Below are positions 33,311 to 41,364 of a DNA stretch of 64,000 nucleotides, in pieces; within the stretch, counting starts at the first letter, position 1, and every line of letters begins with the position of its first letter. Both the position numbers and the translations under genes were made by a program. Under the pieces are notes generated by a model, which ran no database searches, was not told the origin of the DNA, and worked only from the letters and a program-made list of their open reading frames with translations. This DNA is from Mariniphaga sp041686935 (GTDB taxonomy: Bacteria > Bacteroidota > Bacteroidia > Bacteroidales > Prolixibacteraceae), in contig JAWLCW010000005.1 in assembly GCA_041686935.1 (NCBI GenBank), positions 124,001 through 188,000 on the forward strand. The letters run 5' to 3'.

Positions 33311-34870
33311 ATGAAAAGACAACTGCTTTTTCTCATACTACTTTTTAATTCTGCTTTATTTTCGTGTGGCCAGAGTTTTCAGGAAGTGGAGATTGAAGGT
33401 GGAAAAGTGCAAGGTTTTGTAGAAAATGGAATAACCACATTTAAAGGAATTCCTTTTGCAGCACCTCCTGTTGGCGATTTACGATGGAAGGCTCCTCAGC
33501 CCGTTCAATCCTGGACTGGTGTATTAAAAGCTGATAAATTTGCTTTGCCTTGTCCTCAAATATCCTACTTAGCGGCAGGACCCTCAGAACAGAAATATTC
33601 TGAAGACTGTTTGTATCTGAATGTTTGGACACCGGCAAAATCGTCTGGAGAAAAATTATCTGTTATGGTTTGGATACATGGAGGTGGTTTTGCACTGGGT
33701 TCCACTTCAACACCATTATATAATGGTGAAAACCTGGCTCAGATGGGAGTGGTTTTGGTGAGTGTTGCATACCGTGTTGGTCCGCTGGGTTTTATGGCTC
33801 ATCCTGAACTGAGTGCCGAAACGGAAAACAATATTTCCGGTAATTACGGATTACTTGATATGATTGCCGGACTGAAATGGGTGCAAAATAACATTCACGC
33901 ATTTGGGGGAGATCCGGAAAAAGTGACCATTTTTGGGGAATCGGCCGGAGGAATTGCCGTGAGTATGTTGTGTGCCTCTCCTTTGGCCAAAGGATTATTT
34001 TCGGGAGCCATTAGTCAAAGTGGTGGAAATTTCGGTCCTGTCTTTATAGATTCCCGCCGCGATGGAATTCAGCTTTTAAGAGGCGCTGAAAAAACAGGAG
34101 TGGAATTTATGAATCGAATGGGTGTTAAATCCATTGCTGAATTGAGAAAAGTTAATCCTCAAAAATGGGCGGACGATCCGCTTTCTCAAATGGGAGGATT
34201 CTGGCCGGTAGTTGACAATTGCATTATTTTGGGCGATCAATACAAGTTGTATGAATCAGGGAATTACAACGATGTAAATGTGATCATCGGAACCAATTCA
34301 GATGAAGGGGCCATGTTTGTCCGACCTTCAGACCCGGAAGAATACCAAAAGGGAATCAGAAAACGGTTTGGACCCTTTGCAAACCGAATTCTGGAAGAAT
34401 ACCCGGCCAATACCAAAGAGGAAACGTTTACTTCCGCAGCCGATATTTTCCGGGAAACAGCATTTGCATGGCCAACATGGGCATGGGCACGTCTTCAGTC
34501 GAATACTGGTCAATCGAAAGTGTTTTTCTATTATTTCGATCAGCAGCAGAGCGTTTCCCCGTTTTCGCCCATTAATCCAAGAGGCGCCGGGCACGGAGCA
34601 GAGTTGAGTTATGTTTTCGGACATTTGGATAAAAACCATAACTCTGAAAAAGATTATATTCTTTCGGAAATAATGATGAAATACTGGACCAATTTTGCCA
34701 AAAGAGGAGATCCAAATGAAGACGGGTTACCCTTTTGGCGCGAATTTTCAGAAAATAATTCTGTAGTTATGTATTTAAATTATACCCCGGGACCTGGTCC
34801 GGTTCCTAATCTGGTAAAATTGAAGTTAATGGAAGAATATTTCACTTATCAACGTGAAAAATCTGATTAA
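33311..34870 (+). CDS. Type B carboxylesterase lipoprotein
   Basis: The start at 33311 (MKRQLLFLILLFNSALFSC) gives a lipoprotein signal with Cys19; longer upstream versions run back into the previous esterase gene. The 519-residue protein is a PF00135 carboxylesterase: GIPFAAPPVGDLRWKAPQP, EDCLYLNVWTP, the oxyanion HGGGF, the nucleophile GESAGG (about residue 218) and the His in GAGHGAELSY (about 420). It lies 73 bases after the previous esterase and probably shares its transcript. It would act at the envelope on aryl or carbohydrate esters. Confidence 0.88.
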   Translation: MKRQLLFLILLFNSALFSCGQSFQEVEIEGGKVQGFVENGITTFKGIPFAAPPVGDLRWKAPQPVQSWTGVLKADKFALPCPQISYLAAGPSEQKYSEDCLYLNVWTPAKSSGEKLSVMVWIHGGGFALGSTSTPLYNGENLAQMGVVLVSVAYRVGPLGFMAHPELSAETENNISGNYGLLDMIAGLKWVQNNIHAFGGDPEKVTIFGESAGGIAVSMLCASPLAKGLFSGAISQSGGNFGPVFIDSRRDGIQLLRGAEKTGVEFMNRMGVKSIAELRKVNPQKWADDPLSQMGGFWPVVDNCIILGDQYKLYESGNYNDVNVIIGTNSDEGAMFVRPSDPEEYQKGIRKRFGPFANRILEEYPANTKEETFTSAADIFRETAFAWPTWAWARLQSNTGQSKVFFYYFDQQQSVSPFSPINPRGAGHGAELSYVFGHLDKNHNSEKDYILSEIMMKYWTNFAKRGDPNEDGLPFWREFSENNSVVMYLNYTPGPGPVPNLVKLKLMEEYFTYQREKSD

Positions 34871-34901
34871 GTAAATCTAATTGTAAAAACAGGAAGATTC
34901 T

Positions 34902-36101
34902 TTAGAGGTACTCAATTTCAACATGCTTAAAAAACTTGTTGGTCAGAATTTTTATAATTCGTTTTACCACTATTTTTCTTAGTTCCAGTTCCAGTGGCTG
35001 TTCCGGATCCTGGTGTGCCCAGTTTATTCGGGTACCAAGGATAATTTCAATGCTGTCATGTTGCAATAACAATTTCACGACGTTTTCAGCCGGAGTATCC
35101 TGTAACCGGGTTTCGCTGTTGTAACTTTCAAGTATTTCCTCTACTTTTCCCAGAGTGAGAATTCCCTCAGTAACCATTTCAAATCCCGCCATTCGCGCAA
35201 CGGGAGGAAGCATTTCAGGATTTTTTGCCAGATGTTCTATTTCCACATCAATGTCCAGTTCCCGGGCAATAATTTCGGCTGTTGTGCCCCCGCAAATTAT
35301 TTTTTTTCCATTAAAACTTTTTACACGGTCCACAAAATCGTAGTCTTTAATTTTATAAAAAGGTGGTCCGGTAATCAGCATAAATTTCCGTGGTTCCCTG
35401 AAGTAAATTACTCCGCAGGATGTGTCATCTTTCAATTCAAAATTATCGTTCATGCTGGCCTGATTAACGATTTTGCGTGCAAGTTTTGCGGCTGAAATAT
35501 CAGGCATCCGGTTTACCTGATTGAGAGCAAATTCGTAGATGTTTTCTGTTCCCCAGCCCATGGGATACCGTTTATTTCCCAGTCCCGACTGGGCTACCCC
35601 GTCAGAAAAAAAGACTATCCGGTCTTCTTTTCTGGCAGTAAATTCGCGACACCGTAAAAGTTTTCCTAAATTTTCGCGTCCGCGAACTTCCAGATCAAAT
35701 TCTTTTGGCTGATACAACTGTCCGTTTCTGATAATTAATACAGGCGGATTATCGTAATTGATTATGCGCACCATTCCGTCGGTTTCCACTTCAATAATCG
35801 TAAATGTGGCATAGCTTTCTTTTCCGTCACTGCTTTTGGGCAGCGCCTCCATAATAATGCGTGCCGAAATCTCGGGTTTGGTATGGAAGCGGGTATATTT
35901 AAGTGCCATGGTTGCAGTAAGTGTGGCCAAAACACTTGCCTTTATTCCATGGCCGATGCCATCGCTTAAAACCATAATTGTTCGTCCTTCTTCTTTAAAA
36001 ATATCCGACATAAATACATCGCCACAGGCAATTTCACCTTTTGGCCGTTTTTGCTGAACATCAATTTCTACGTGATAATTGGGATTATTGGTCGTCACCA
36101 T
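34902..36101 (-). CDS. SpoIIE-type PP2C phosphatase of the hydrogenase cluster
   Basis: This 399-residue cytoplasmic protein starts at the ATG at 36101, overlapping the PAS gene by 17 bases. The phosphatase domain (about 5-230) has the metal-binding motifs IACGDVF, VLSDGIGHGIKAS, VFFSDGVAQS and KDDTSCGVIYF, so it looks catalytically complete. A C-terminal domain of about 160 residues (FMLITGPPFYKIKDYDF, then GKKIICGGTTAEIIARELDID) matches nothing I recognise and looks Rossmann-like. Phosphatases of this family reverse RsbW-type phosphorylation. With the RsbW-like ATPase at 37527 it may form a switch. Confidence 0.82.
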   Translation of the reverse strand: MVTTNNPNYHVEIDVQQKRPKGEIACGDVFMSDIFKEEGRTIMVLSDGIGHGIKASVLATLTATMALKYTRFHTKPEISARIIMEALPKSSDGKESYATFTIIEVETDGMVRIINYDNPPVLIIRNGQLYQPKEFDLEVRGRENLGKLLRCREFTARKEDRIVFFSDGVAQSGLGNKRYPMGWGTENIYEFALNQVNRMPDISAAKLARKIVNQASMNDNFELKDDTSCGVIYFREPRKFMLITGPPFYKIKDYDFVDRVKSFNGKKIICGGTTAEIIARELDIDVEIEHLAKNPEMLPPVARMAGFEMVTEGILTLGKVEEILESYNSETRLQDTPAENVVKLLLQHDSIEIILGTRINWAHQDPEQPLELELRKIVVKRIIKILTNKFFKHVEIEYL

Positions 36102-37011
36102 ATCTGTACGATTGAATGATTGAATTAAGTAATTCTTCTGTTTCTGCAGCATTTCCCCCCAAAAGGTGGGCAATTTTCTGTACGGTATCTATATTTTGTT
36201 CCTTAATACGCTGGGCCCGGTTTATTATTTCATCGCGAACAAGCAAAGGCGCCGACATATCGCGGATAACTGCCCCAACTACTTTTTGTTTGTAAAGTGT
36301 AACTACTGAAACGTGCAGCAGTTTATTGCTGTATTTGATGTCGCGCTCCAGCATTTCTTCGCCCGATGAAAGGATACTTGACAACATTTTAAAAATAACC
36401 TCGGGAACCAGAACTTCCACATCGGCGCCTTTTAACCCCGGAATTGTTTCAAAAAGTTCCCATGTTTCCTCACCCATCAGCCGGGCAAAACTTTCGTTGG
36501 AGTCAACCACCTTGTGATTTTCGTCCATCATCAGTATTCCCACGTTGATTTTGTGCAGCATGTGCGATGAAATCTCCATCGATTCCTGTGCCTTTTCCAG
36601 CCGCATTTCTGTTTTTTTCAGTTTTGTTACATCGTTTATTGAGCCTACTATGCCCACAATATCGCCTTCGTTGCTTTTTATAACCGCCTTGTTGATAACC
36701 ACATCCATTCGTGAACCATCTTTTTGGCGTACCTGCGTTTCATAAATTTGAATATCGGGGTTGGCCAGCAGTTCCTTATCTTTGTGGTAATAAATTTCGG
36801 CCATGTGTTTTGTGTGGATGTCATAAACCGATTGCCCGATAATCTGTTCCCTGGGTTTTCCGGAAAACTCTTCGTGGGCTTTGTTGCACATTTGGTAAAC
36901 GCCATTTAAATCCCGGTAAAAAATGGGAATGGGCAATGCATCAAAAATCTTTTGGTAAAATTCAGGATCGTCAATGTTGCCTGGAAGAAAAGACTTTTTG
37001 TCGTAAATCAT
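36085..37011 (-). CDS. Double-PAS sensor protein without output domain
   Basis: This 308-residue cytoplasmic protein contains two PAS domains (about 15-135, IFDALPIPIFYRDLNGVYQMCNKAHEEFSGK; and about 152-262, KINVGILMMDENHKVVDSNESFARLMG) joined by a helical linker. A C-terminal helix (IINRAQRIKEQNIDTVQKIAHLLGG) follows. No kinase, GGDEF or DNA-binding part is present, so it probably signals by protein contact, most simply to the overlapping SpoIIE phosphatase gene downstream. It diverges from the hydrogenase operon. The ligand is unknown; an Fe-S or haem cofactor is not evident. Confidence 0.82.
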   Translation of the reverse strand: MIYDKKSFLPGNIDDPEFYQKIFDALPIPIFYRDLNGVYQMCNKAHEEFSGKPREQIIGQSVYDIHTKHMAEIYYHKDKELLANPDIQIYETQVRQKDGSRMDVVINKAVIKSNEGDIVGIVGSINDVTKLKKTEMRLEKAQESMEISSHMLHKINVGILMMDENHKVVDSNESFARLMGEETWELFETIPGLKGADVEVLVPEVIFKMLSSILSSGEEMLERDIKYSNKLLHVSVVTLYKQKVVGAVIRDMSAPLLVRDEIINRAQRIKEQNIDTVQKIAHLLGGNAAETEELLNSIIQSYRYGDDQ

Positions 37012-37138
37012 TTTCAGTTTTTTTTGGTTTTAATTTGGTCGGAAAAATAATGAATAAAAACCTTATTTACATTCATTTTAAATCTATTTAAAAACAGGAA
37101 TTCTTGATTTTTAGCATAAATTGGCCTGAATCTTCCTT

Positions 37139-37146
37139 TATCTTTG
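37139..37146 (+). promoter_or_regulatory. -7 box of the hydrogenase operon
   Basis: TATCTTTG matches TAnnTTTG exactly and lies 36 bases before the GTG start at 37183. TTG at 37121-37123 is a poor -33 candidate because its spacing is 15 bases. A weak -33 would allow activator control. Confidence 0.5.
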
Positions 37147-37182
37147 CTGAAAAGATTTTTTAACCAATTTTAAATACTAACC

Positions 37183-37527
37183 GTGAAGATTAGTGATATA
37201 GTAAAATACACAGAGGCGCGTATTGTTACAACCAGTACCAGGAATGAACTGTACCCGGAAAAAGCGTTCAGTTCCGATTTAATGAGCGACGTACTTATAC
37301 TCGACGAAGAAAATATTCTTCTGATTACCGGACTTGCCAACCTTCAGCTTATCCGGACAGCAGAAATGGCCGATATTCATTTCATTTTGCTTGCCAGAGA
37401 CAAAAAGGCAACTTCTGAAATGATTGAACTGGCAAACGAAAACGGACTTATTCTTATGGAAACTCCGTTTTCAATTTACAAAGCCAGTGGCATTTTATAT
37501 ACAAACGGTTTAAAAGCGGTATATTAA
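37183..37527 (+). CDS. DRTGG-domain protein, first copy
   Basis: This 114-residue protein starts at GTG 37183. It has the DRTGG fold pattern: MKISDIVKYTEARIVT, SSDLMSDVLILDEENILLITGLANLQLIRTAEMADIHFILLA and NGLILMETPFSIYKASGILY. DRTGG domains occur beside CBS domains and phosphotransacetylases and are thought to bind small ligands. Here it begins the operon of overlapping signalling genes; its stop overlaps the next start by one base. A second copy lies at 39297. Confidence 0.8.
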   Translation: MKISDIVKYTEARIVTTSTRNELYPEKAFSSDLMSDVLILDEENILLITGLANLQLIRTAEMADIHFILLARDKKATSEMIELANENGLILMETPFSIYKASGILYTNGLKAVY

Positions 37528-37946
37528 TGGCGCTTGAACTGACATTTAATATAGCAGGAGGAGATTTTTCCAATGCAGGAAAAGCTTCGAGCCAGATTAA
37601 AAAGGTATTGAAGCAACTTAATATAGATGCAAAGAGTATTAAACGAATTGTGGTTGCGGTTTACGAGGCAGAGGTGAATGTGGCTGCACATGCCTGGGAG
37701 GGAGAAGTAAAGGCAATAGTTGACGAAAACGAAATATTGATAGTGGTATCAGACCGCGGGCCAGGAATTGAAAACATTAAACAAGCCATGCAGCCGGGTT
37801 TTTCAACGGCCTCGAAAGAAGTCAGGGAGATGGGATTTGGCGCGGGAATGGGTTTGTCGAACATTGAAAAAAATACCGACGAACTCCATATTGAAAGCCA
37901 GGTAGGAGAGGGAACAACCGTAACTTTTAGGTGTTATTATTCATGA
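37527..37946 (+). CDS. RsbW-like anti-sigma-type ATPase / serine kinase
   Basis: This 139-residue protein is a stand-alone HATPase_c_2 domain. The N-box is YEAEVNVAAHAW (about 48-59), the G1 box is SDRGPGIEN (about 76-84) and the G2 region is GFGAGMGLSNIEKNTDEL. RsbW/SpoIIAB proteins of this fold phosphorylate STAS antagonists and bind sigma factors. No STAS gene is in the window. Neighbouring SpoIIE phosphatase makes a kinase-phosphatase pair plausible. Its stop overlaps the next ATG (ATGA). Confidence 0.85.
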   Translation: MALELTFNIAGGDFSNAGKASSQIKKVLKQLNIDAKSIKRIVVAVYEAEVNVAAHAWEGEVKAIVDENEILIVVSDRGPGIENIKQAMQPGFSTASKEVREMGFGAGMGLSNIEKNTDELHIESQVGEGTTVTFRCYYS

Positions 37947-39310
37947 GCGAAAAACCAAAATACCATGCTTTAAAAGTGGATGCAGAAAAATGTTTTGGCT
38001 GTACCCACTGTATGCAGATTTGCCCGACGGAGGCTATTCGAATTGTGAATGGCATTGCTGTAATTGATGACGAACGTTGTGTGGACTGCGGCAACTGCCT
38101 TCGCGCATGTCCTGTTGATGCTTTTTACGTGGTTCATGATGAACTGGATCAGATTGAATCCTATAAATACCGTGTGGTTTTGTTTCCTTCGGTATTTATT
38201 GGTCAGTTTTCCGAAATTTATTCCGAAGGCCGCATTTACGAGGCACTTTTAAAACTGGGTTTTACACATATTTTTGAGGTGGAACAGCCGGTTGAATGGT
38301 TGATTGAATCTGTGAAAGAGAGTCGAAAGGAAGTAAAAGAGGGACCACTGATTTCTTCGTTTTGTCCGGCAGTTGTCCGTCTTATTCAATGCAAATATCC
38401 ATCTCTTGCTGGAAATATTTCACCGCGGAAAGCCCCCCATGATTTGGCCGCTCATTTTGCCATTCAACAACTTAAAAAGCAAGGTGCAGCCGAAAATGAA
38501 ATAGGAATTTTTTATGTTTCGCCGTGCTCGGCAAAAATGGCAGCAGTAAACCAGCCGGTGGCCGAGAGAGAGTCCATTGTAACAGGAATCATTAACATGA
38601 AAGATTTATATAACCGTATAATGAAACTGATTCCGGCAAAGGAATATACAGATACATCGGATTTCAGAAAATATTTGAGCAGGGAGGGGATTTTATGGAG
38701 CCTCCCAAGAGGAGAATCTTCCTGGTTCAGAAAAAAATCAATGGCAATTGACGGCATTCACAATGTGGTAAAATTTCTTGAGCGGTTGGAAAACGATGAA
38801 GTTCCTGAATTTGATTTTCTGGAACTGAAATCGTGTAATCAGGGGTGTGCCGGTGGAATTTTACTCACAGGAAACCGTTTTCTTACCGTTGAACGCCTGC
38901 AAAAAAGAGCTGCAGGTTATCCCAGGGCCAGCCAGGTAAATACCGGGGGCTTTGACAAAGAAGCGATAAAACGCAGGCTGATAACAGAAAAAATTAAACC
39001 GAAACCTGTTTTTGTGCTGGATGAAAACAGGACCCGCGCCCTGGAAAAAATGCAGAAGATTAATAATATTCTTTGTCAGTTGCCGGGTATTGACTGTGGC
39101 GGTTGTGGAGCACCAAACTGCCATGCACTTGCCGAAGATATTGTGCAGGGAAAAGGACGGATGACTGATTGTGTATTTCTTCAAAAAAAATATGTAAAAG
39201 AACAAAAATTAAAATCGGAAAAAGCTTATAAGAACCTGGAAAAAATCTGGGGTGAAAAGCGCTTTGAGGCCGATTGCAATAAAAAAGGAGGACGAAATGA
39301 AGGTTTCTGA
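37943..39310 (+). CDS. [FeFe]-hydrogenase-like sensory protein
   Basis: This 455-residue protein starts at the ATG at 37943. It has two [4Fe-4S] ferredoxin motifs (CFGCTHCMQICP, CVDCGNCLRACP), an H-cluster domain (about 75-350) and a C-terminal Fe-S motif (GIDCGGCGAPNCHAL), then a charged helix. The H-cluster ligands are kept: FCPA (first motif), PCSAK (second) and SCNQGCAGG (third). The first motif reads SSFCPA instead of TSCCPA, so the proton-relay Cys next to the cluster ligand is Phe. This is a mark of sensory rather than catalytic forms. It probably reports H2 or redox state to the ATPases beside it. Confidence 0.85.
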   Translation: MSEKPKYHALKVDAEKCFGCTHCMQICPTEAIRIVNGIAVIDDERCVDCGNCLRACPVDAFYVVHDELDQIESYKYRVVLFPSVFIGQFSEIYSEGRIYEALLKLGFTHIFEVEQPVEWLIESVKESRKEVKEGPLISSFCPAVVRLIQCKYPSLAGNISPRKAPHDLAAHFAIQQLKKQGAAENEIGIFYVSPCSAKMAAVNQPVAERESIVTGIINMKDLYNRIMKLIPAKEYTDTSDFRKYLSREGILWSLPRGESSWFRKKSMAIDGIHNVVKFLERLENDEVPEFDFLELKSCNQGCAGGILLTGNRFLTVERLQKRAAGYPRASQVNTGGFDKEAIKRRLITEKIKPKPVFVLDENRTRALEKMQKINNILCQLPGIDCGGCGAPNCHALAEDIVQGKGRMTDCVFLQKKYVKEQKLKSEKAYKNLEKIWGEKRFEADCNKKGGRNEGF

Positions 39311-39635
39311 ATTGGTTAAAAAATACGGGTTAAAAGTTTTTGCCGGCGAGCAGGGATTGGAAATGGAAATTACCGGAGGCTACGTTTCTGATTTGCTAAG
39401 CGATGTAATGGGAAATGCCGCTGAAAGCGAGGTGTGGATTACGCTGCAAACGCACCAGAATGTTATGGCCATTGCTTCATTAAAAGATTTGGCCGCAGTT
39501 ATTCTTGTTAAGGGCCTGGAGCCTGACGAAGATACCCTTGAGCGGAGTAAAGAAGAGGGAATTCCACTTTTGGGAACTGGCATGGGTACTTTTGAAATGG
39601 CCGGAAATCTTTTTGCTGATTTGAACCTGCCATGA
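39297..39635 (+). CDS. DRTGG-domain protein, second copy
   Basis: This 112-residue protein starts at the ATG at 39297 behind a strong AAAAAAGGAGGA ribosome site and overlaps the previous gene by 14 bases. It shares with the copy at 37183 the SDLLSDVMG segment and the closing glycine-rich strand (GIPLLGTGMGTFEMAG). Clusters for NAD-linked [FeFe] hydrogenases in anaerobes commonly carry such genes. The function is unknown; a nucleotide-type ligand is possible. Confidence 0.8.
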   Translation: MKVSELVKKYGLKVFAGEQGLEMEITGGYVSDLLSDVMGNAAESEVWITLQTHQNVMAIASLKDLAAVILVKGLEPDEDTLERSKEEGIPLLGTGMGTFEMAGNLFADLNLP

Positions 39636-40372
39636 ACAAATTCAGGGCCGATTTACATATTCACACTTTGTTGTCGCCCTGTGCCAGTTTGGAAATGACT
39701 CCGCAAACCATTGTAGAAAGAGCAAAAGCCGGCGGCCTGCATATTATTGGCATTACCGATCATAATTCTACAAAACATGGCCTGCTTGTTAAAAAGCTGG
39801 CTGAAAAAGAGGGAATATTCACATTAACGGGTGTTGAGATAACGACCAAAGAAGAAGTGCATTGCCTTGCTTTTTTTGAACTGCCCGAACAGCTCAGCCA
39901 ATTTCAGATTTATATTGATGAAAATATGACCAGAATACCCAATCCGGATGGATATTTCGGTTATCAACCAGTGATTGACGAAGACGAAAATATTCTGGAA
40001 TTGGTTTCGTATTTTTTACCGGCAGCTTTGAAGGTGGGCATAGAAAAAATTCAGAAACGGGCTTATGAGTTGAACGGAATTTTTATTCCGGCGCATGTTG
40101 ACCGTTCTGTTAACGGAATATTAAGCCATCTGGGGTTTATCCCGCCCTCGTTAAAGTACGATGCACTGGGACTTTCGAGACATGCCACCGAAAAACATGT
40201 TAAAGAACAATATGTTATACAAAATAAAACCGCCTTTATTCGCAATTCCGATGCTCATTATCCCGAACAAATTGGCGAAATTTATACCGTTTTCAATTTG
40301 GAGGAAATTAGCTTTTCAGAAATAAAAAAAGCATTGAATCAGCAGGATAACCGATATTGTGAATTGCCATGA
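39632..40372 (+). CDS. PHP-domain metal-dependent phosphoesterase
   Basis: This 246-residue protein has PHP metal-binding motifs: RADLHIHTLLSPC near the N-terminus, GITDHNS (about 41-47), GVEITTKEEVHCLAFF, PAHVDRS (about 150-156) and RNSDAHYP (about 207-214). Members hydrolyse phosphoesters or nucleotide phosphates. Its start overlaps the DRTGG stop (ATGA) and its stop overlaps the next start, so it is translationally coupled inside the signalling cassette. It could clear a nucleotide signal; this is inference. Confidence 0.87.
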   Translation: MNKFRADLHIHTLLSPCASLEMTPQTIVERAKAGGLHIIGITDHNSTKHGLLVKKLAEKEGIFTLTGVEITTKEEVHCLAFFELPEQLSQFQIYIDENMTRIPNPDGYFGYQPVIDEDENILELVSYFLPAALKVGIEKIQKRAYELNGIFIPAHVDRSVNGILSHLGFIPPSLKYDALGLSRHATEKHVKEQYVIQNKTAFIRNSDAHYPEQIGEIYTVFNLEEISFSEIKKALNQQDNRYCELP

Positions 40373-40917
40373 AGACCATTTCCGATCATGTGCTTGATAT
40401 TGTTCAGAATTCGGTGCGTGCAAAGGCAACATTGATTGAAATCATAGTTGATGAAGACAAAAAAAATAACCTTTACACCCTGAAGATAAACGATAATGGC
40501 ATCGGAATGAGCAGGGAAGTTTTGGAGCAGGCAGCCAATCCGTTCTTTACATCACGAAAAACCCGGAAAGTAGGCCTTGGGTTATCACTGTTAAAACAAA
40601 ATGCTGAGGCAACAAACGGTTCTTTTCAAATCAGGTCAGAACCAGGTAAAGGTACTGAAGTTCAGGCTGTTTTTCAGCTTGAACATCTGGACAGGCCACC
40701 TTTGGGCGACATTTGGGAAAGCTGGTTTTTAACCTTGTTGAGTAATCCGGAAATCCGGTTGATATACCGGCACCGTTCAGGCGAAGGCTTATTTGAGATA
40801 GATTCGAAAGAAGTGATTGCCATGCTCGAAGGGATTCCGCTCAGGCAAAAAGAGGTGAGACAGGGTATAATTGAAATGATTATAAATAACCTTGATGAAA
40901 TAAAAGCAAGTAAATAG
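40369..40917 (+). CDS. Stand-alone histidine-kinase-type ATPase domain
   Basis: This 182-residue protein contains only the catalytic ATPase part of a histidine kinase: N-box HVLDIVQNSVRAKAT, G1 DNGIGM, F-box NPFFTSRKTRKVGLGLSLL and G2 GKGTEVQAVF. There is no HisKA dimerisation domain and no phospho-acceptor His before it. A 70-residue C-terminal extension follows. It is a second, different ATPase in the cassette besides the RsbW-like one, and its partner is unknown. Confidence 0.82.
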   Translation: MKTISDHVLDIVQNSVRAKATLIEIIVDEDKKNNLYTLKINDNGIGMSREVLEQAANPFFTSRKTRKVGLGLSLLKQNAEATNGSFQIRSEPGKGTEVQAVFQLEHLDRPPLGDIWESWFLTLLSNPEIRLIYRHRSGEGLFEIDSKEVIAMLEGIPLRQKEVRQGIIEMIINNLDEIKASK

Positions 40918-40941
40918 AAGTAATAATAAAACCGTTCAACT

Positions 40942-41337
40942 ATGACAAAAATAAAAACACTGGCAGATCTCCGAAAAATAAAGGATGAGGTTCAGTCTAA
41001 AATCAAACTAAGGGAAAATAGCGACCATCCGGAACAGGTGGTTCAGGTAAAAGTGGGTATGGCTACGTGCGGAATAGCCTCCGGAGCCAAGGAAACCATG
41101 AGGTATTTTGTGGGAGAACTTGAGCAGCAGGCAATTGATGCCGTTGTTACACAAACCGGTTGTATGGGATATTGTTATGCTGAACCCACCGTTGAAATTA
41201 CCCTTCCGGGCAAAGACCCCGTAGTTTTCGGTTTCGTTAATAAAGAAAAAGCTGAAGAAATTATTGACGTTTACATTAAACGGGGCGAGCTTATTGATGG
41301 AGTGATACCAATAACATTCAAAACTATTGACGAATAA
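40942..41337 (+). CDS. Thioredoxin-like [2Fe-2S] ferredoxin of the hydrogenase
   Basis: This 131-residue protein matches the NuoE C-terminal thioredoxin-like ferredoxin fold, with Cys at VGMATCGIASGAKET and TGCMGYCYAEP. The helical N-terminal third of NuoE is replaced by a short basic helix. It lies 25 bases after the ATPase gene and 27 before hydB. In bifurcating hydrogenase operons such a small subunit is often present (sometimes called HydD) and may add an electron entry point. Confidence 0.85.
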   Translation: MTKIKTLADLRKIKDEVQSKIKLRENSDHPEQVVQVKVGMATCGIASGAKETMRYFVGELEQQAIDAVVTQTGCMGYCYAEPTVEITLPGKDPVVFGFVNKEKAEEIIDVYIKRGELIDGVIPITFKTIDE

Positions 41338-41364
41338 AAATTAACAAATATCAACCAATCAGAT

